NCBI GenBank assembly: GCA_002490525.1
Contig: DKUE01000005.1
Span: 8,524 to 72,523, forward strand
From: Ruminococcaceae bacterium UBA7212
GTDB lineage: Bacteria > Bacillota > Clostridia > Oscillospirales > Acutalibacteraceae
Direction: 5' to 3'
DNA: 64,000 nucleotides
Numbering within the stretch: position 1 is the first letter of the stretch; each line of letters opens with the position of its first letter. Below the pieces are notes generated by a model. The model was not told where the DNA came from, did not search any database, and saw only the letters and a program-made list of their open reading frames with translations. A program made the position numbers and the translations under genes. This document shows positions 54,018-62,400 of this stretch, piece by piece.

Positions 54018-54416
54018 ATGTTAAACACACTACTCACCTTAGCAGAAAGAAAATATATTTCCTTTGGTGAAGCGCTGAACATTTCTATTACCGGCATTGT
54101 TGTGGTTATGCTGGTGCTTGCGTTTCTTGCGGTGTTGGTCTTACTGCTCTCCAAAAGTATTCGAGCAGTGGAAGGTGCTGCCAAAAAGAAAAGCAGTGCA
54201 AAAGCTGTATCGGCAAACGCTGAAGAAAAGACCTCTGCACCGTCTAAACCGGCGGGCACAGCTCTTCCCGAAAGCGCAAGCGCGGGCGATTTAAATCTTT
54301 ATAATGTGGACGAAAAAACCGCAGCAGTCATTATGGCAATTGTCAGTAACGAAAGCGGTATTCCGCTGAACCGTTTGCTGTTCAAATCCATTAAAGCTAT
54401 TGAAAATAAGGGGTAA
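54018..54416 (+). CDS. Decarboxylase gamma-chain-like membrane subunit (OadG)
   Basis: A 132-aa protein with one N-terminal membrane helix ([23 protein letters not shown], about residues 21-43), then an Ala/Lys-rich linker and a C-terminal segment ([20 protein letters not shown]). OadG anchors the alpha subunit to the Na+-translocating beta subunit and binds Zn2+ in studied systems. The position between oadA and the biotin carrier matches sodium-pump decarboxylase operons. Sequence conservation in this family is low, so the call leans on context. Confidence 0.8.
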   Translation: MLNTLLTLAERKYISFGEALNISITGIVVVMLVLAFLAVLVLLLSKSIRAVEGAAKKKSSAKAVSANAEEKTSAPSKPAGTALPESASAGDLNLYNVDEKTAAVIMAIVSNESGIPLNRLLFKSIKAIENKG

Positions 54417-54421
54417 TCGAA

Positions 54422-54814
54422 ATGAAATATATTGTCACCTTAAACGGAATGGACTACGAAGTAGAAGTTGATGAACTGAAAGAGGCTATTGTCACCAATA
54501 CGGCACCTACGGCAGCTCCCGTTACTGCAACGCCTGTTGCACCTGCTACACCTGCAGCGGCTCCCGCTGCACCTGCTGCACCCGCTGCCGTATCCGGCAG
54601 CGGAACACCTGTGAAATCCCCCATGCCCGGTACAATTTTGAGTGTAAATGTCTCCGAGGGCAAAACGGTCGCAGAAGGCGATGTTTTGTTTATTTTGGAA
54701 GCTATGAAAATGGAAAACGAGATCGTCGCGCCCACCGGCGGTACAGTCAATAAGATTGTCATTTCCAAGGGCAGTTCGGTTGCAACCGACGAAGTTCTCG
54801 CCTTTATCGGTTAA
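54422..54814 (+). CDS. Biotin carboxyl carrier protein of the decarboxylase
   Basis: A 130-aa protein carrying the biotin moved between the carboxyltransferase and the sodium pump. The C-terminal biotinyl domain has the modified Lys in [16 protein letters not shown] (about residue 97). The domain is joined to a short N-terminal strand region by a flexible Ala/Pro/Thr-rich linker (about 29-60), typical of decarboxylase gamma/delta subunits. It starts 5 bp after the OadG stop. Biotin would be attached by BirA, not in the window. Confidence 0.95.
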   Translation: MKYIVTLNGMDYEVEVDELKEAIVTNTAPTAAPVTATPVAPATPAAAPAAPAAPAAVSGSGTPVKSPMPGTILSVNVSEGKTVAEGDVLFILEAMKMENEIVAPTGGTVNKIVISKGSSVATDEVLAFIG

Positions 54815-54830
54815 GGGGGCTTGAGAAACA

Positions 54831-56036
54831 ATGTCTGTTGTTAACGCTTTGGTGGAAATTTTTCAGAAATCCGGATTTATGTCGCTCTCGTGGCAAAACT
54901 GGGTTATGATTTTAGTTTCCTTCGGACTTTTGTATTTGGCGATTGTCAAAAAATTTGAACCTTTGCTGTTATTGCCGATAGCATTCGGCATGTTGCTTGT
55001 AAACATCTATCCCGATATTATGGCCGACCCGCTGATGATGTCTTCCTATGAGGGCACGGTGGACCCGAACGCGCATTGGTATGATGCCGGTGTCTTGCGA
55101 TTGATATATGCAGGCGTAAAATCCAGCATATTCCCCTGTCTAATTTTCCTTGCCGTCGGTGCAATGACGGATTTCGGACCGTTGCTTGCCAATCCCGTAA
55201 GTCTTTTGCTCGGTGCGGCGGCACAGTTGGGTATTTATGTTGCTTTCCTGATTGCCATCGCTACAAAATTCCTTACATTTATTCCCAACTTTGAGCCTTT
55301 TGATGCTTTGGAAGCCGCCGCAATCGCCATCATCGGCGGTGCAGACGGTCCGACAGCCATTTGGCTGACTTCCAAGTTGGCGCCCCAGCTTCTGGGACCG
55401 ATTGCAGTTGCCGCTTATTCTTACATGGCGCTGATTCCGTTGATACAGCCGCCTATTATGAAATTGCTGACCACCAAAAAAGAGCGCGAAATCAAAATGG
55501 ACCAGCTCCGTACCGTCAGCAAAGCTGAAAAAATCATTTTCCCGATTGTGGTTACCGTGCTCTGTGTTTTGATTTTACCATCGGTCGCTCCCCTGCTTGG
55601 CATGCTAATGCTTGGCAACTTATTCCGTGAAAGCGGTGTTACCGACCGTTTGAGCGATACCGCACAAAACGCACTTTGCAATATTGTTACCATCCTTTTG
55701 GGGGTAACCGTTGGTGCAACCGCGGAAGGCAAAACCTTCTTGGATTTCAAAACAATTGCTATTATTATTATCGGCTTGCTTGCATTTGCCTTCTCCACTG
55801 CGGGCGGTGTATTGTTTGCAAAGCTGTTGAACGTTATTACAAAAGGAAAAATCAATCCGTTAATCGGTTCGGCAGGTGTTTCTGCTGTTCCGATGGCGGC
55901 GCGTGTTTCGCAGGTAGAAGGCAGAAAATACAATCCCTCCAACTTCCTTTTGATGCACGCCATGGGTCCGAATGTTGCGGGCGTTATCGGTTCGGCTGTT
56001 GCTGCCGGTTTCCTGTTAATGACCTTTGGGAACTAA
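54831..56036 (+). CDS. oadB: Sodium-ion-translocating decarboxylase beta subunit
   Basis: A 401-aa polytopic membrane protein that decarboxylates carboxybiotin and pumps Na+ outward. Family motifs: [11 protein letters not shown], then the cytoplasmic-entry [21 protein letters not shown] with the functional Asp of GADGPT, and [20 protein letters not shown]. The [20 protein letters not shown] segment is also typical. It completes the operon: the energy of oxaloacetate (or possibly methylmalonyl-CoA) decarboxylation becomes a Na+ gradient. Terminator follows. Confidence 0.97.
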   Translation: MSVVNALVEIFQKSGFMSLSWQNWVMILVSFGLLYLAIVKKFEPLLLLPIAFGMLLVNIYPDIMADPLMMSSYEGTVDPNAHWYDAGVLRLIYAGVKSSIFPCLIFLAVGAMTDFGPLLANPVSLLLGAAAQLGIYVAFLIAIATKFLTFIPNFEPFDALEAAAIAIIGGADGPTAIWLTSKLAPQLLGPIAVAAYSYMALIPLIQPPIMKLLTTKKEREIKMDQLRTVSKAEKIIFPIVVTVLCVLILPSVAPLLGMLMLGNLFRESGVTDRLSDTAQNALCNIVTILLGVTVGATAEGKTFLDFKTIAIIIIGLLAFAFSTAGGVLFAKLLNVITKGKINPLIGSAGVSAVPMAARVSQVEGRKYNPSNFLLMHAMGPNVAGVIGSAVAAGFLLMTFGN

Positions 56037-56046
56037 ATAACTCTAA

Positions 56047-56082
56047 AAGAACCGTATCGGTATTTTCACCGATGCGGTTCTT
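56047..56082 (+). terminator. Terminator after oadB
   Basis: A 15-bp stem with one mismatch (AAGAACCGTATCGGT against ACCGATGCGGTTCTT), 6-nt loop, then ATCTTATT. The T tract is interrupted. Confidence 0.7.
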
Positions 56083-56281
56083 ATCTTATTGGCTCTTTTA
56101 TTTCGGACAACAGCGATTCGCCTTCACCTCTCTTACAGCTACATCCCAGTGTTCTTTGCTAAAAGCACAAAGCAGATTTTTTCTGTTCTGTGCTTTTATT
56201 TTTTTGAATCGGAAAATTGCAAATTTACAGTTTATACACAAATGCATTTAAAATAAAACTGTGGGAAGGAGGTGAGTATGG

Positions 56282-56533
56282 ATGGACTTTCTAAAAAACT
56301 TTGGAGCACTTGTAAACACAAAGAGAACGGCGTTGGGTTACACGCAGGAAATGCTGGCGGAAAAGGCAGATACATGCTTACGGCATGTAGCGAACGTTGA
56401 AGCAGGCAATTGCGATTTACGTCTTTCTTTGGTACTGCGTCTGGCTGCTTGCTTAGATATTGATTTAAACGAGCTGAAGCAGTACGCCTCGTGCGACCAA
56501 AACGGGAACTATACAAAAGATTTGCTGAAATAA
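56282..56533 (+). CDS. XRE-family helix-turn-helix regulator
   Basis: An 83-aa protein made almost entirely of a lambda-repressor-like HTH (LVNTKRTALGYTQEMLAEKA, then CLRHVANVEAGNCDLRLSLV). No sensing domain is present. ATG 56282 has AGGAGGTGA at ideal spacing; an ATG at 56278 is in another frame and leads nowhere. Single gene between the oad operon and the convergent alpha-galactosidase gene, followed by a hairpin. Targets are unknown. Confidence 0.85.
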   Translation: MDFLKNFGALVNTKRTALGYTQEMLAEKADTCLRHVANVEAGNCDLRLSLVLRLAACLDIDLNELKQYASCDQNGNYTKDLLK

Positions 56534-56555
56534 GCGATAGCGTTTGAATTCCCAA

Positions 56556-56593
56556 AAAGCACCACGGCGGAATTTTCCGCCGTGGTGTGCTTT
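56556..56593. terminator. Strong hairpin between the XRE and alpha-galactosidase genes
   Basis: A 16-bp stem (AAAGCACCACGGCGGAA against its near-perfect complement, one bulged T) lies between convergent genes. T-rich tracts are modest on each side. Confidence 0.65.
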
Positions 56594-56677
56594 CTAAAAT
56601 ATTCATCCGGAAACGTATTCGAAACCGATAAGGCCACTTTACTATCGCTTTCGTGTGCTTTCCTATTTATTTTCTTC

Positions 56678-58330
56678 TTATACAAAGAATTTTCCTGTCT
56701 GAACATTAAATTTCAGTTTATAATCCGTATTATTTTCAGTATATTCTGCTTCCATAATATCCTTTTCCACAAACTCAGCACGGTGAATTTTTATATCCTT
56801 TTGTGCAAATGTTTCATTTAAAACCTTAAGCTGGGCATGGTTATATTCATCAATATTATCAGAAATAAACAACAGATTTCCGAAAACAGAATTAATTTTT
56901 GCAAGCAGTTTTCTTTGCTCAAAATTCGTTTTAACATTCTTATCACGCAGAAGGAATACATCAGGGTCATTCATCCACGCTCTGCCGTTAAGATGACGTC
57001 TGAATATTGTGTTGCAAACGGCGTGAGTGGTAGAAACCTCTTCGCGTATAGCATGCTTTCGCGGCTTCCAATCAAGCGAAATATCTGAGCCTATACGGCA
57101 ATAATCCACCTTACCGAAAGCAGGCATTAACGGAACACCGCAGCCCAAAATCAGTTTATCCCCGCAGCATTCACGAAGTAAGTCCATTGCATCGCACATG
57201 ATTTCACCGCGTGATTTGTTGTGCATAGGCAGAACACAGGCACCATAAAGAAAATCAAGCTTTACCAAATCATAGCCCCAGTCATTCAATACAACATCAA
57301 ACACCTTTTTCAGATATGCACGAACATCGTGATTGTAAATATCCAGTGAGTAAAATCCGCCCCAATTGTGCCCTGTTTTGTAGGGCTTACCGTTTTTGTC
57401 CTTAATAAACCAATCTTTATGTGCCTTATAAAGCTTTGATGATTTTGTTCCTGCGAACGGAGCAAGCCATAAACCTGCAAGCATTTTGTTTTTATGTATA
57501 CTGTCCGCTATGTTTTTCATACCGTTGGGGAATTTCTTTTCGTCTGTATCAAGCCAATCACCGATTGCATTCTGATAGCCATCATCAATCTGAAAGCAGT
57601 CAATTTTTGTATCGAGCCTTGAAATGCTGTTTAAATCACGCAATACAACCTTTTCATTTATGTTTCCGTAGTAGTTATACCATGTTGTATAACCTGTTCT
57701 TCGCTTATTTTCACGGCACTTCACACCCAACTGCTCAAAATACAAATCAAAGGCTTTATCGTATTCATCGCTTATCACTGCAAAAGACAGCAGCTCCGTT
57801 TTATTACTATACGTCACACCCTCTAAATCCTTACGGATAAATACACAATTCTTTTCTGTATCAAAGGTTATAATTGTATATCCGCATCTTTCATTTAATG
57901 AACCGAAAATGTCAACCGTATTTCCGTTTCTTACATAAGCATACGACCAGCCATAGAATATACCGCTTTTTCTTGGAAATTTATGAAAAAGGTTATCACC
58001 GGATTTGCTGAAGCCGATATATTGCAACGGTGATTTGGTAATCAAAAATTCTGTAAGCTTTGACAGCTCCTGCATCTGTCCATCAGGCGCATATTCATAG
58101 CTGTCCGTCCAGCTCTGATAGCCGTTGACATAAATTCTATCATCCGCTTTAAATCGGTATGGATATTCAACGGTGAATTCTGTTATCTTGATTTCTGTTT
58201 TTGGGATAATGCTTATATTCAATTTGCTGTCAGCATTCTCAATATTCAGTGTAAAATGCTCTGTATAAGCAGAATTCGCTGCGAACTGCCTTCCGTCTGC
58301 CTCGTATTTTAGCTTAAAGGATATATCCAT
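56678..58330 (-). CDS. GH36-family alpha-galactosidase
   Basis: A 550-aa clan GH-D enzyme without a signal peptide, so probably intracellular. An N-terminal beta domain contains YVNGYQSWTDS. In the barrel, GYTTWYNYYGNINE and FQIDDGYQNAIGDW are followed by the nucleophile Asp in DLVKLDFLYGACVLP and the acid Asp in YCRIGSDISLDW. These match GH36 alpha-galactosidases acting on melibiose and raffinose sugars. It is shorter than the 700-aa class, like the GH36 subgroup seen in Clostridia and Thermotoga. ATG 58330 follows GGGAGAGAAG. Single gene. Confidence 0.85.
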   Translation of the reverse strand: MDISFKLKYEADGRQFAANSAYTEHFTLNIENADSKLNISIIPKTEIKITEFTVEYPYRFKADDRIYVNGYQSWTDSYEYAPDGQMQELSKLTEFLITKSPLQYIGFSKSGDNLFHKFPRKSGIFYGWSYAYVRNGNTVDIFGSLNERCGYTIITFDTEKNCVFIRKDLEGVTYSNKTELLSFAVISDEYDKAFDLYFEQLGVKCRENKRRTGYTTWYNYYGNINEKVVLRDLNSISRLDTKIDCFQIDDGYQNAIGDWLDTDEKKFPNGMKNIADSIHKNKMLAGLWLAPFAGTKSSKLYKAHKDWFIKDKNGKPYKTGHNWGGFYSLDIYNHDVRAYLKKVFDVVLNDWGYDLVKLDFLYGACVLPMHNKSRGEIMCDAMDLLRECCGDKLILGCGVPLMPAFGKVDYCRIGSDISLDWKPRKHAIREEVSTTHAVCNTIFRRHLNGRAWMNDPDVFLLRDKNVKTNFEQRKLLAKINSVFGNLLFISDNIDEYNHAQLKVLNETFAQKDIKIHRAEFVEKDIMEAEYTENNTDYKLKFNVQTGKFFV

Positions 58331-58396
58331 AAATCTTCTCTCCCTCATAATTATTGACTATAGTTATACAGTTTTCGCTTTCTACTCTCTGATTGG

Positions 58397-59143
58397 TTAT
58401 ATTTTTTGAATAGTATAGTAATTTACGCCTGTCAATCTGCTGATTTGTCGAATAGACAAGCCTTCTTGCTTAAAAATGTCGATAAAATCATCTCTGCTTT
58501 TTAAATCAAGCCGTTGAAATTCGGAAACTGTTTTACATTTTGAATATTTTTCAATAATTCGCTTTGCCTGTTCATCGGTTACGCGAACTTTCGGGGTATC
58601 GCAGATTTCAAGACACTTGTCTGCGTTGATTTCATGGTTATATCGTTCAAACTCCTGCTTAGATAGCATACTGTAAGCAAAAGTTGTATTAACTAATCCT
58701 AATTCATGCTGATAATCACGATAACTACTGTACTTATAGTCCTCAATCTCTTTACAAATACCTGCTTTTACAGGGTTTTGATGAATATAGCGAATGACAG
58801 TTAAAAAATAGCTGTCATCTTCAACGGGTTCACTCTTAAATCGGTCTTGGAACAAGTGACCCACTCGCTGATACTTTACATTGTACCAGTATACATAGCG
58901 TCCACCGATTCTTTTAAAAACTTGCTCCAGAGATTCGTTTTCGGGTTTTATAAGCAAATGGATATGATTACCCATAAGGCAGTAAGCGAATAGTTTATAT
59001 CCGCTTACCTCCTTACACTCTCGCAATATTTGAATGAATTTTTCAAAATCCCCTTCATCTTCAAATATCCGCTGTTGATTGATTCCTCGAAGCATTACAT
59101 GATATATTCCGCTTTCACTTTTCTTACGCGCTTGTCTTGGCAT
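58397..59143 (-). CDS. REP-associated tyrosine transposase (RAYT, Y1/HUH family)
   Basis: A 248-aa protein related to IS200/IS605 transposases. The HUH metal motif is LMGNHIHLLIKPEN (about residues 57-70) and the catalytic Tyr is in VIRYIHQNPVKAG. The N-terminus PRQARKKSESGIYHVMLRGI and HLFQDRFKSEPVEDD are RAYT hallmarks. A C-terminal HTH (LSIRQISRLTGVNYYTIQKI) is added. RAYTs are single-copy genes that act on nearby palindromic repeats in studied bacteria. Copies of a palindrome start 41 bp upstream of the gene (59184) and recur to the window's end. It has no terminal repeats of its own marking a full IS. Confidence 0.93.
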   Translation of the reverse strand: MPRQARKKSESGIYHVMLRGINQQRIFEDEGDFEKFIQILRECKEVSGYKLFAYCLMGNHIHLLIKPENESLEQVFKRIGGRYVYWYNVKYQRVGHLFQDRFKSEPVEDDSYFLTVIRYIHQNPVKAGICKEIEDYKYSSYRDYQHELGLVNTTFAYSMLSKQEFERYNHEINADKCLEICDTPKVRVTDEQAKRIIEKYSKCKTVSEFQRLDLKSRDDFIDIFKQEGLSIRQISRLTGVNYYTIQKI

Positions 59144-59183
59144 TTCTCATCACCAAAATGAATATATCATATTGCTAAGTTTT

Positions 59184-59222
59184 GTCAATCATAGAACCGT
59201 CCCCTGATTATTTCCTGATTGT
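59184..59222. repeat. RAYT-linked palindrome, copy 1 (right half only)
   Basis: GTCAATCATAGAACCGTCCC and CTGATT form the right half of the 61-bp element, followed by a degenerate CCTGATTG. The left arm is missing. It sits between cassette E's immunity gene (stop 59231) and the transposase gene. Confidence 0.8.
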
Positions 59223-59230
59223 TTGCCCAG

Positions 59231-59611
59231 TCAGCTTATATAAGATGAATAATCCCGAACATTATCATTACCATATGAAAACTTATAATTTTCATATTCA
59301 TCTGGCATAATATCATCACCATATGTATAAAACTCCAGCGTATTGATAAAACCATTTTCTATAAAAAGTATAATTCCTATAGGGGACTCAAGGTGTTCAC
59401 AATATAAAAAGACATCTCCAATATAACAATTTTTCATTTTTATTGTCGCATCATTAGAAACTTTGTATTCAACAAAACATCCTACATCGTTTTTCTCCAC
59501 ACTTTTAATTGAGCTATGCAAATATTGTAATCTTAGATTTTTCAATTCATCGGTTTCGCCAAACAATATATACTCCATAGACTCATTAATAATTTCATTT
59601 AATGTTTTCAT
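59231..59611 (-). CDS. Probable immunity protein of cassette E
   Basis: A 126-aa soluble acidic protein with no recognised domain. Its start (ATG 59611) lies 2 bp after the stop of a toxin-tip fragment, and its AAGGAG site is inside that fragment's last codons, the coupling typical of toxin-immunity pairs. Predicted as alternating helix and strand (for example NYKFSYGNDN near the end). No signal peptide or membrane helix, so the partner toxin would act in the cytoplasm. The stop is 9 bp from repeat copy 1. Function is inferred from context only. Confidence 0.6.
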   Translation of the reverse strand: MKTLNEIINESMEYILFGETDELKNLRLQYLHSSIKSVEKNDVGCFVEYKVSNDATIKMKNCYIGDVFLYCEHLESPIGIILFIENGFINTLEFYTYGDDIMPDEYENYKFSYGNDNVRDYSSYIS

Positions 59612-59613
59612 GA

Positions 59614-59769
59614 TTATCTCCTTATAAATCCTGTACCAAGACGCACCACGCCATCAATCACTCGGCCTCTTACAGTCACACTAATATTTTTTACTTTGAC
59701 CACTATTTCAAATTGTCCTGTGATCCCTTTTGCTTGTACTTGCTTAAAAACTGCATTATAAATCGTCAA
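59614..59769 (-). pseudogene. Orphan toxin C-terminal tip, cassette E
   Basis: A frame from the repeat boundary reads LILTIYNAVFKQVQAKGITG, then QFEIVVKVKNISVTVRGRV and IDGVVRLGTGFIRR, ending in TAA just before the immunity gene. No start codon or ribosome-binding site precedes it; the upstream boundary is the palindrome. It looks like the last ~50 residues of a polymorphic toxin whose body is gone. The toxin family was not recognised. Confidence 0.6.
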
Positions 59770-59831
59770 AATCAGGGGACGGTTCTGTGATTTAGTTTGC
59801 TTTCGTCAATTAGAGAACCGTCCCCTGATTG
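59770..59831. repeat. RAYT-linked palindrome, copy 2 (complete)
   Basis: A full element: arms AATCAGGGGACGGTTCT and AGAACCGTCCCCTGATT (17 bp, perfect) around a loop containing GATTTAGTTTGCTTTCGTCA. It marks the toxin-side edge of cassette E. Confidence 0.9.
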
Positions 59832-59907
59832 CGGTACGCTCTGTTTGTGTTACCTAAAACGGTCTTTTATTGCTGCTTTTGCAGATATTATTCTTCACAT
59901 AAACCGT
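59832..59907 (+). repeat. Dispersed repeat copy 2 (inverted partner at 22311-22384)
   Basis: Directly after palindrome copy 2, this stretch matches minus-strand 22384-22311 almost base for base, starting CGGTACGC and ending near CACATAAACC. It separates the palindrome from cassette D. No coding assignment. Confidence 0.75.
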
Positions 59908-59928
59908 CCACTAATTGGCTGATTGCCG

Positions 59929-60540
59929 CTATAAAAGCCGAATCTCTGTGTCATTAATTATTATTGTATAATCATTCTCATTTAAATTTGAAATGTAAGC
60001 AATATAATCCACGACATTATCCATCGGTCTATTTACTCCAACCTTCAAATACGTAGTTTCGTATGCATCGGTAATACGAAAATTTTCTCTGTCATCTGCA
60101 ATCCCAAAGACGTAAACGTAATAGTCATTTGTTTGACGACAATGATAAATGTAAAAACTCAATTTGTTCCAGGAACCTCTATATATTACATTTTGCATCA
60201 GCCCCCCTTGAACGCCATATCCATCGCCTTTTTTGGCTAAAAATTTCAGGGAAATATCAGAATTTGAATCTCTATATACAACTGCACATGAGTTGCCCCC
60301 ATCTAATTGACAGATTATATCCCCTTGAGAACAATATTGAAAGGCCTTATCTGCGGTGGAAAACTTGCAGAAATAATTTTCTATCGGATAGACCATGGAT
60401 AATATCACTGTTATCCCTGCCGTAAATATACAAAACAAGATACTGATATTTGATCGTTGTAATTTCAAAATCTTTTTTAAAGTAAAAAAAAGACAAATAA
60501 AAACAATACAAAATAGCATGGTTCTTAAAAGAAAATACAT
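59929..60540 (-). CDS. Probable membrane-anchored immunity protein, cassette D
   Basis: A protein of about 203 aa with two N-terminal membrane helices (about residues 3-20 and 31-48) and a polar C-terminal domain. It resembles the immunity protein of cassette C: both share YPIE after helix 2, a QGDI/LGDI element, and the segment QTNDYYVYVFGIADD against NTDDYFITIFGIFD. GGAG lies at the end of the toxin tip; the start may be ATG 60540 or TTG 60549. The membrane setting suggests that the toxin acts at the cell envelope. No named domain was recognised. Confidence 0.6.
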   Translation of the reverse strand: MYFLLRTMLFCIVFICLFFTLKKILKLQRSNISILFCIFTAGITVILSMVYPIENYFCKFSTADKAFQYCSQGDIICQLDGGNSCAVVYRDSNSDISLKFLAKKGDGYGVQGGLMQNVIYRGSWNKLSFYIYHCRQTNDYYVYVFGIADDRENFRITDAYETTYLKVGVNRPMDNVVDYIAYISNLNENDYTIIINDTEIRLL

Positions 60541-60558
60541 CAATACCAAACGCTCCTA

Positions 60559-60715
60559 TCATACTGGATATCTTTGTGGAACTTCCCAAGGATTTGCAGA
60601 TGTTTGTGGTACATTAAAATTAGCTGCAACATCATAAAGTGACATACACATGAATAAAGATAATCCATTTAAACTTGTAGTGGTTGTTACGGTGCTAGAA
60701 ACATTCTCGTCCGAA
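60559..60715 (-). pseudogene. Orphan toxin C-terminal tip, cassette D
   Basis: From the palindrome inward the frame reads SDENVSSTVTTTTSLNGLSL, FMCMSLYDVAANFN, then VPQTSANPWEVPQRYPV and TGA. The end (PQRYPV) recalls cassette C's PQRQPA. No start or ribosome-binding site precedes it. About 52 residues of a toxin tip remain. The immunity gene follows within 20 bp. Confidence 0.6.
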
Positions 60716-60776
60716 AATCAGGGGATGGTTCTGTGATTTAGTTTGCTTTCGTCAATCAGAGAACCGTCCCCTGATT
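60716..60776. repeat. RAYT-linked palindrome, copy 3 (complete)
   Basis: Left arm AATCAGGGGATGGTTCT has one change (C to T); the right arm is consensus. A decayed extra half follows to about 60800. The stop codon and last seven codons of cassette C's immunity gene lie inside the right arm. Confidence 0.9.
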
Positions 60777-61430
60777 GTTGTGGTCCCCCGATTGTTTGTC
60801 CTCTGCACTAAATGAAAATTGCAAGTTTCCATCCTCAGACCATTGAGCTTTTACAATAGACTGTTTATTTGTTGTATTGATATATAGTTGATAGTTATTG
60901 ATTTCTTTGATATAAACAGTTGTAGAGTGAACATCTCCCAAACTCGAAAATTGGAATACATTGTTATCTGAATCTGAAATACTATCACAATCAAATATCC
61001 CAAAAATTGTTATAAAATAATCATCTGTATTTCTTACTCTATAAATTTTCACACTACATCCATCGTCTAAAAAAGAATATATCTCCTCTATTTTCTTTAT
61101 AACTTTGACAACATATTTATCATATTCTTTCAAAATGACTGCGGACTTAAAGTTGTTCTGGCGCATAGAATTCCGGTACGAAATGTAGGCTGACTCTTGT
61201 CCGTATTCAACAAAATCTATATCTCCAAGATACATGTAATTAAAAACTTCCTGTGGTGTATCAAACCCATGAAATTGTTCAATTGGATAGCAAACCGAAC
61301 AATAAAATATTGCAATAACTATACCAAAGGAAATTATCCGTTTCATAATTTTATGTGATTGTCTTTTGGTACCAATGAGTGTAATTACTAAAACCAATCC
61401 ACATACAATATATCTAATAATATAAAACAT
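60756..61430 (-). CDS. Probable membrane-anchored immunity protein, cassette C
   Basis: A 224-aa protein with two N-terminal membrane helices (about residues 4-20 and 31-47) then a polar domain, related to the cassette D protein (shared YPIE, LGDIDF, NTDDYFITIFGIFD). AAGGAGATAAG precedes ATG 61430, just after the toxin stop. The natural C-terminus appears replaced: the last residues (NNQGTVL) and the TGA come from palindrome copy 3. Family unknown; the immunity role is inferred from order and from being paired with an Rhs tip. Confidence 0.65.
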   Translation of the reverse strand: MFYIIRYIVCGLVLVITLIGTKRQSHKIMKRIISFGIVIAIFYCSVCYPIEQFHGFDTPQEVFNYMYLGDIDFVEYGQESAYISYRNSMRQNNFKSAVILKEYDKYVVKVIKKIEEIYSFLDDGCSVKIYRVRNTDDYFITIFGIFDCDSISDSDNNVFQFSSLGDVHSTTVYIKEINNYQLYINTTNKQSIVKAQWSEDGNLQFSFSAEDKQSGDHNNQGTVL

Positions 61431-61466
61431 CTTTCTTATCTCCTTAGAAGTTTAACAATAACCACT

Positions 61467-62216
61467 TCATGCCGGTTGTCGTTGTGGTGAATAATAGTCT
61501 GATGATTCTGTTTCCGAATATGGCAAAGTAGAAAAAGCAAATACTGAATAAATCCACGCTATACTTACATTGCAATAAGTATAGTCTGTTGTATCTATCT
61601 GCTTATCTTCCGTCCATGAAATTTTTGTTGTTGATGTCTCAATACCAACTTGCATTCTTGTGAGGTCTATTTTAAAACCCCAAGTTGAGTTGATATCATT
61701 AGACCCGAAATCAGTCTTTGAAATACCAATATTATCTAATCCTAAGCTTATATCCACTACACTATTTTTAGAACGAAATTTCAGACCAGCTGAAGAGGTT
61801 ATTTTTGCATCCAGTCTTGATTTTTTATATGCTGTAACAGGCTTTGAGGAAGTATTAGTTCTTTTAGATTGTGTGGCTACTCTTACACCACCGGTTGCTG
61901 AAAAAGGCGCAAGATTCGAGATATCTGCCGCTGGATTAGAATCAACTATACAAACAGCCGTAGATTCGACTCCAAACGTTCTATCCACCCAATTTGTAAA
62001 CCGATTCCATTTATCTGAAATCCATTGTTTTACATCTGCCCATTTATTGCCGTTTGAGTCTAATCTATTCACAGGGTTATTCCCGCAATACGCAAACATA
62101 TTTTTATCCAGTAACCCTTGTCCGGTTTGTGCAACTGCATCCGCATTCAAAAACCTGCACAATTCAGGGGAATAATAACGGGAATTCAAATAATAGAAGT
62201 CCGTCTCGTTATCGGA
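61467..62216 (-). CDS. Rhs-type toxin C-terminal fragment, cassette C
   Basis: About 250 residues beginning at the palindrome edge. The frame reads SDNETDFYYLNSRYYSPELC and then RFLNADAV, MFAYCGNNPVNRLDSNGNKW: the conserved end of the Rhs repeat core that precedes every Rhs toxin tip. The tip (about residues 60-250) is rich in Ser/Thr and beta-strand pattern, with WGFKIDLTRMQVGIE, and ends in a hydrophobic stretch (VSIAWIYSVFAFSTL). No start codon fits; a TAA lies just upstream in frame inside the palindrome. It is a fragment lacking the Rhs shell, so probably silent unless joined to a full rhs gene by recombination. Confidence 0.75.
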   Translation of the reverse strand, partial: SDNETDFYYLNSRYYSPELCRFLNADAVAQTGQGLLDKNMFAYCGNNPVNRLDSNGNKWADVKQWISDKWNRFTNWVDRTFGVESTAVCIVDSNPAADISNLAPFSATGGVRVATQSKRTNTSSKPVTAYKKSRLDAKITSSAGLKFRSKNSVVDISLGLDNIGISKTDFGSNDINSTWGFKIDLTRMQVGIETSTTKISWTEDKQIDTTDYTYCNVSIAWIYSVFAFSTLPYSETESSDYYSPQRQPA

Positions 62217-62218
62217 AA

Positions 62219-62397
62219 AATCAGGGAACGGTTCTGTGATTTAGTTTGCTTTCGTCAATCAGAGAACCGTCCCCTGATTGTTTATTGCCCTGATTGTTTA
62301 TTGCACCCTGATTGTTGCAGACCCCTGCCTGTCATTGCATTAACTTAATCGCACATAGTACCGTCCCCTGTGTTTTTTTCAGTACCGTCTCCTGTCT
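62219..62397. repeat. RAYT-linked palindrome, copy 4, with degenerate tail
   Basis: A full element at 62219-62279 (left arm variant AGGGAACGG), followed by three tandem CCTGATTGTT-type half units and two isolated ACCGTCCCCTGTG-like arms to 62397. The stop of cassette B's immunity gene lies 4 bp beyond. Confidence 0.85.
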
Positions 62398-62400
62398 TCC

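Noticed and set aside
56278..56281. Alternative start ATG for the XRE regulator
   Set aside because: It is in another frame giving no recognisable protein; ATG 56282 has ideal spacing from AGGAGG.
58397..59143. Complete IS200/IS605 insertion sequence
   Set aside because: The protein has RAYT hallmarks, there is no TnpB, and no element ends bracket the gene alone.
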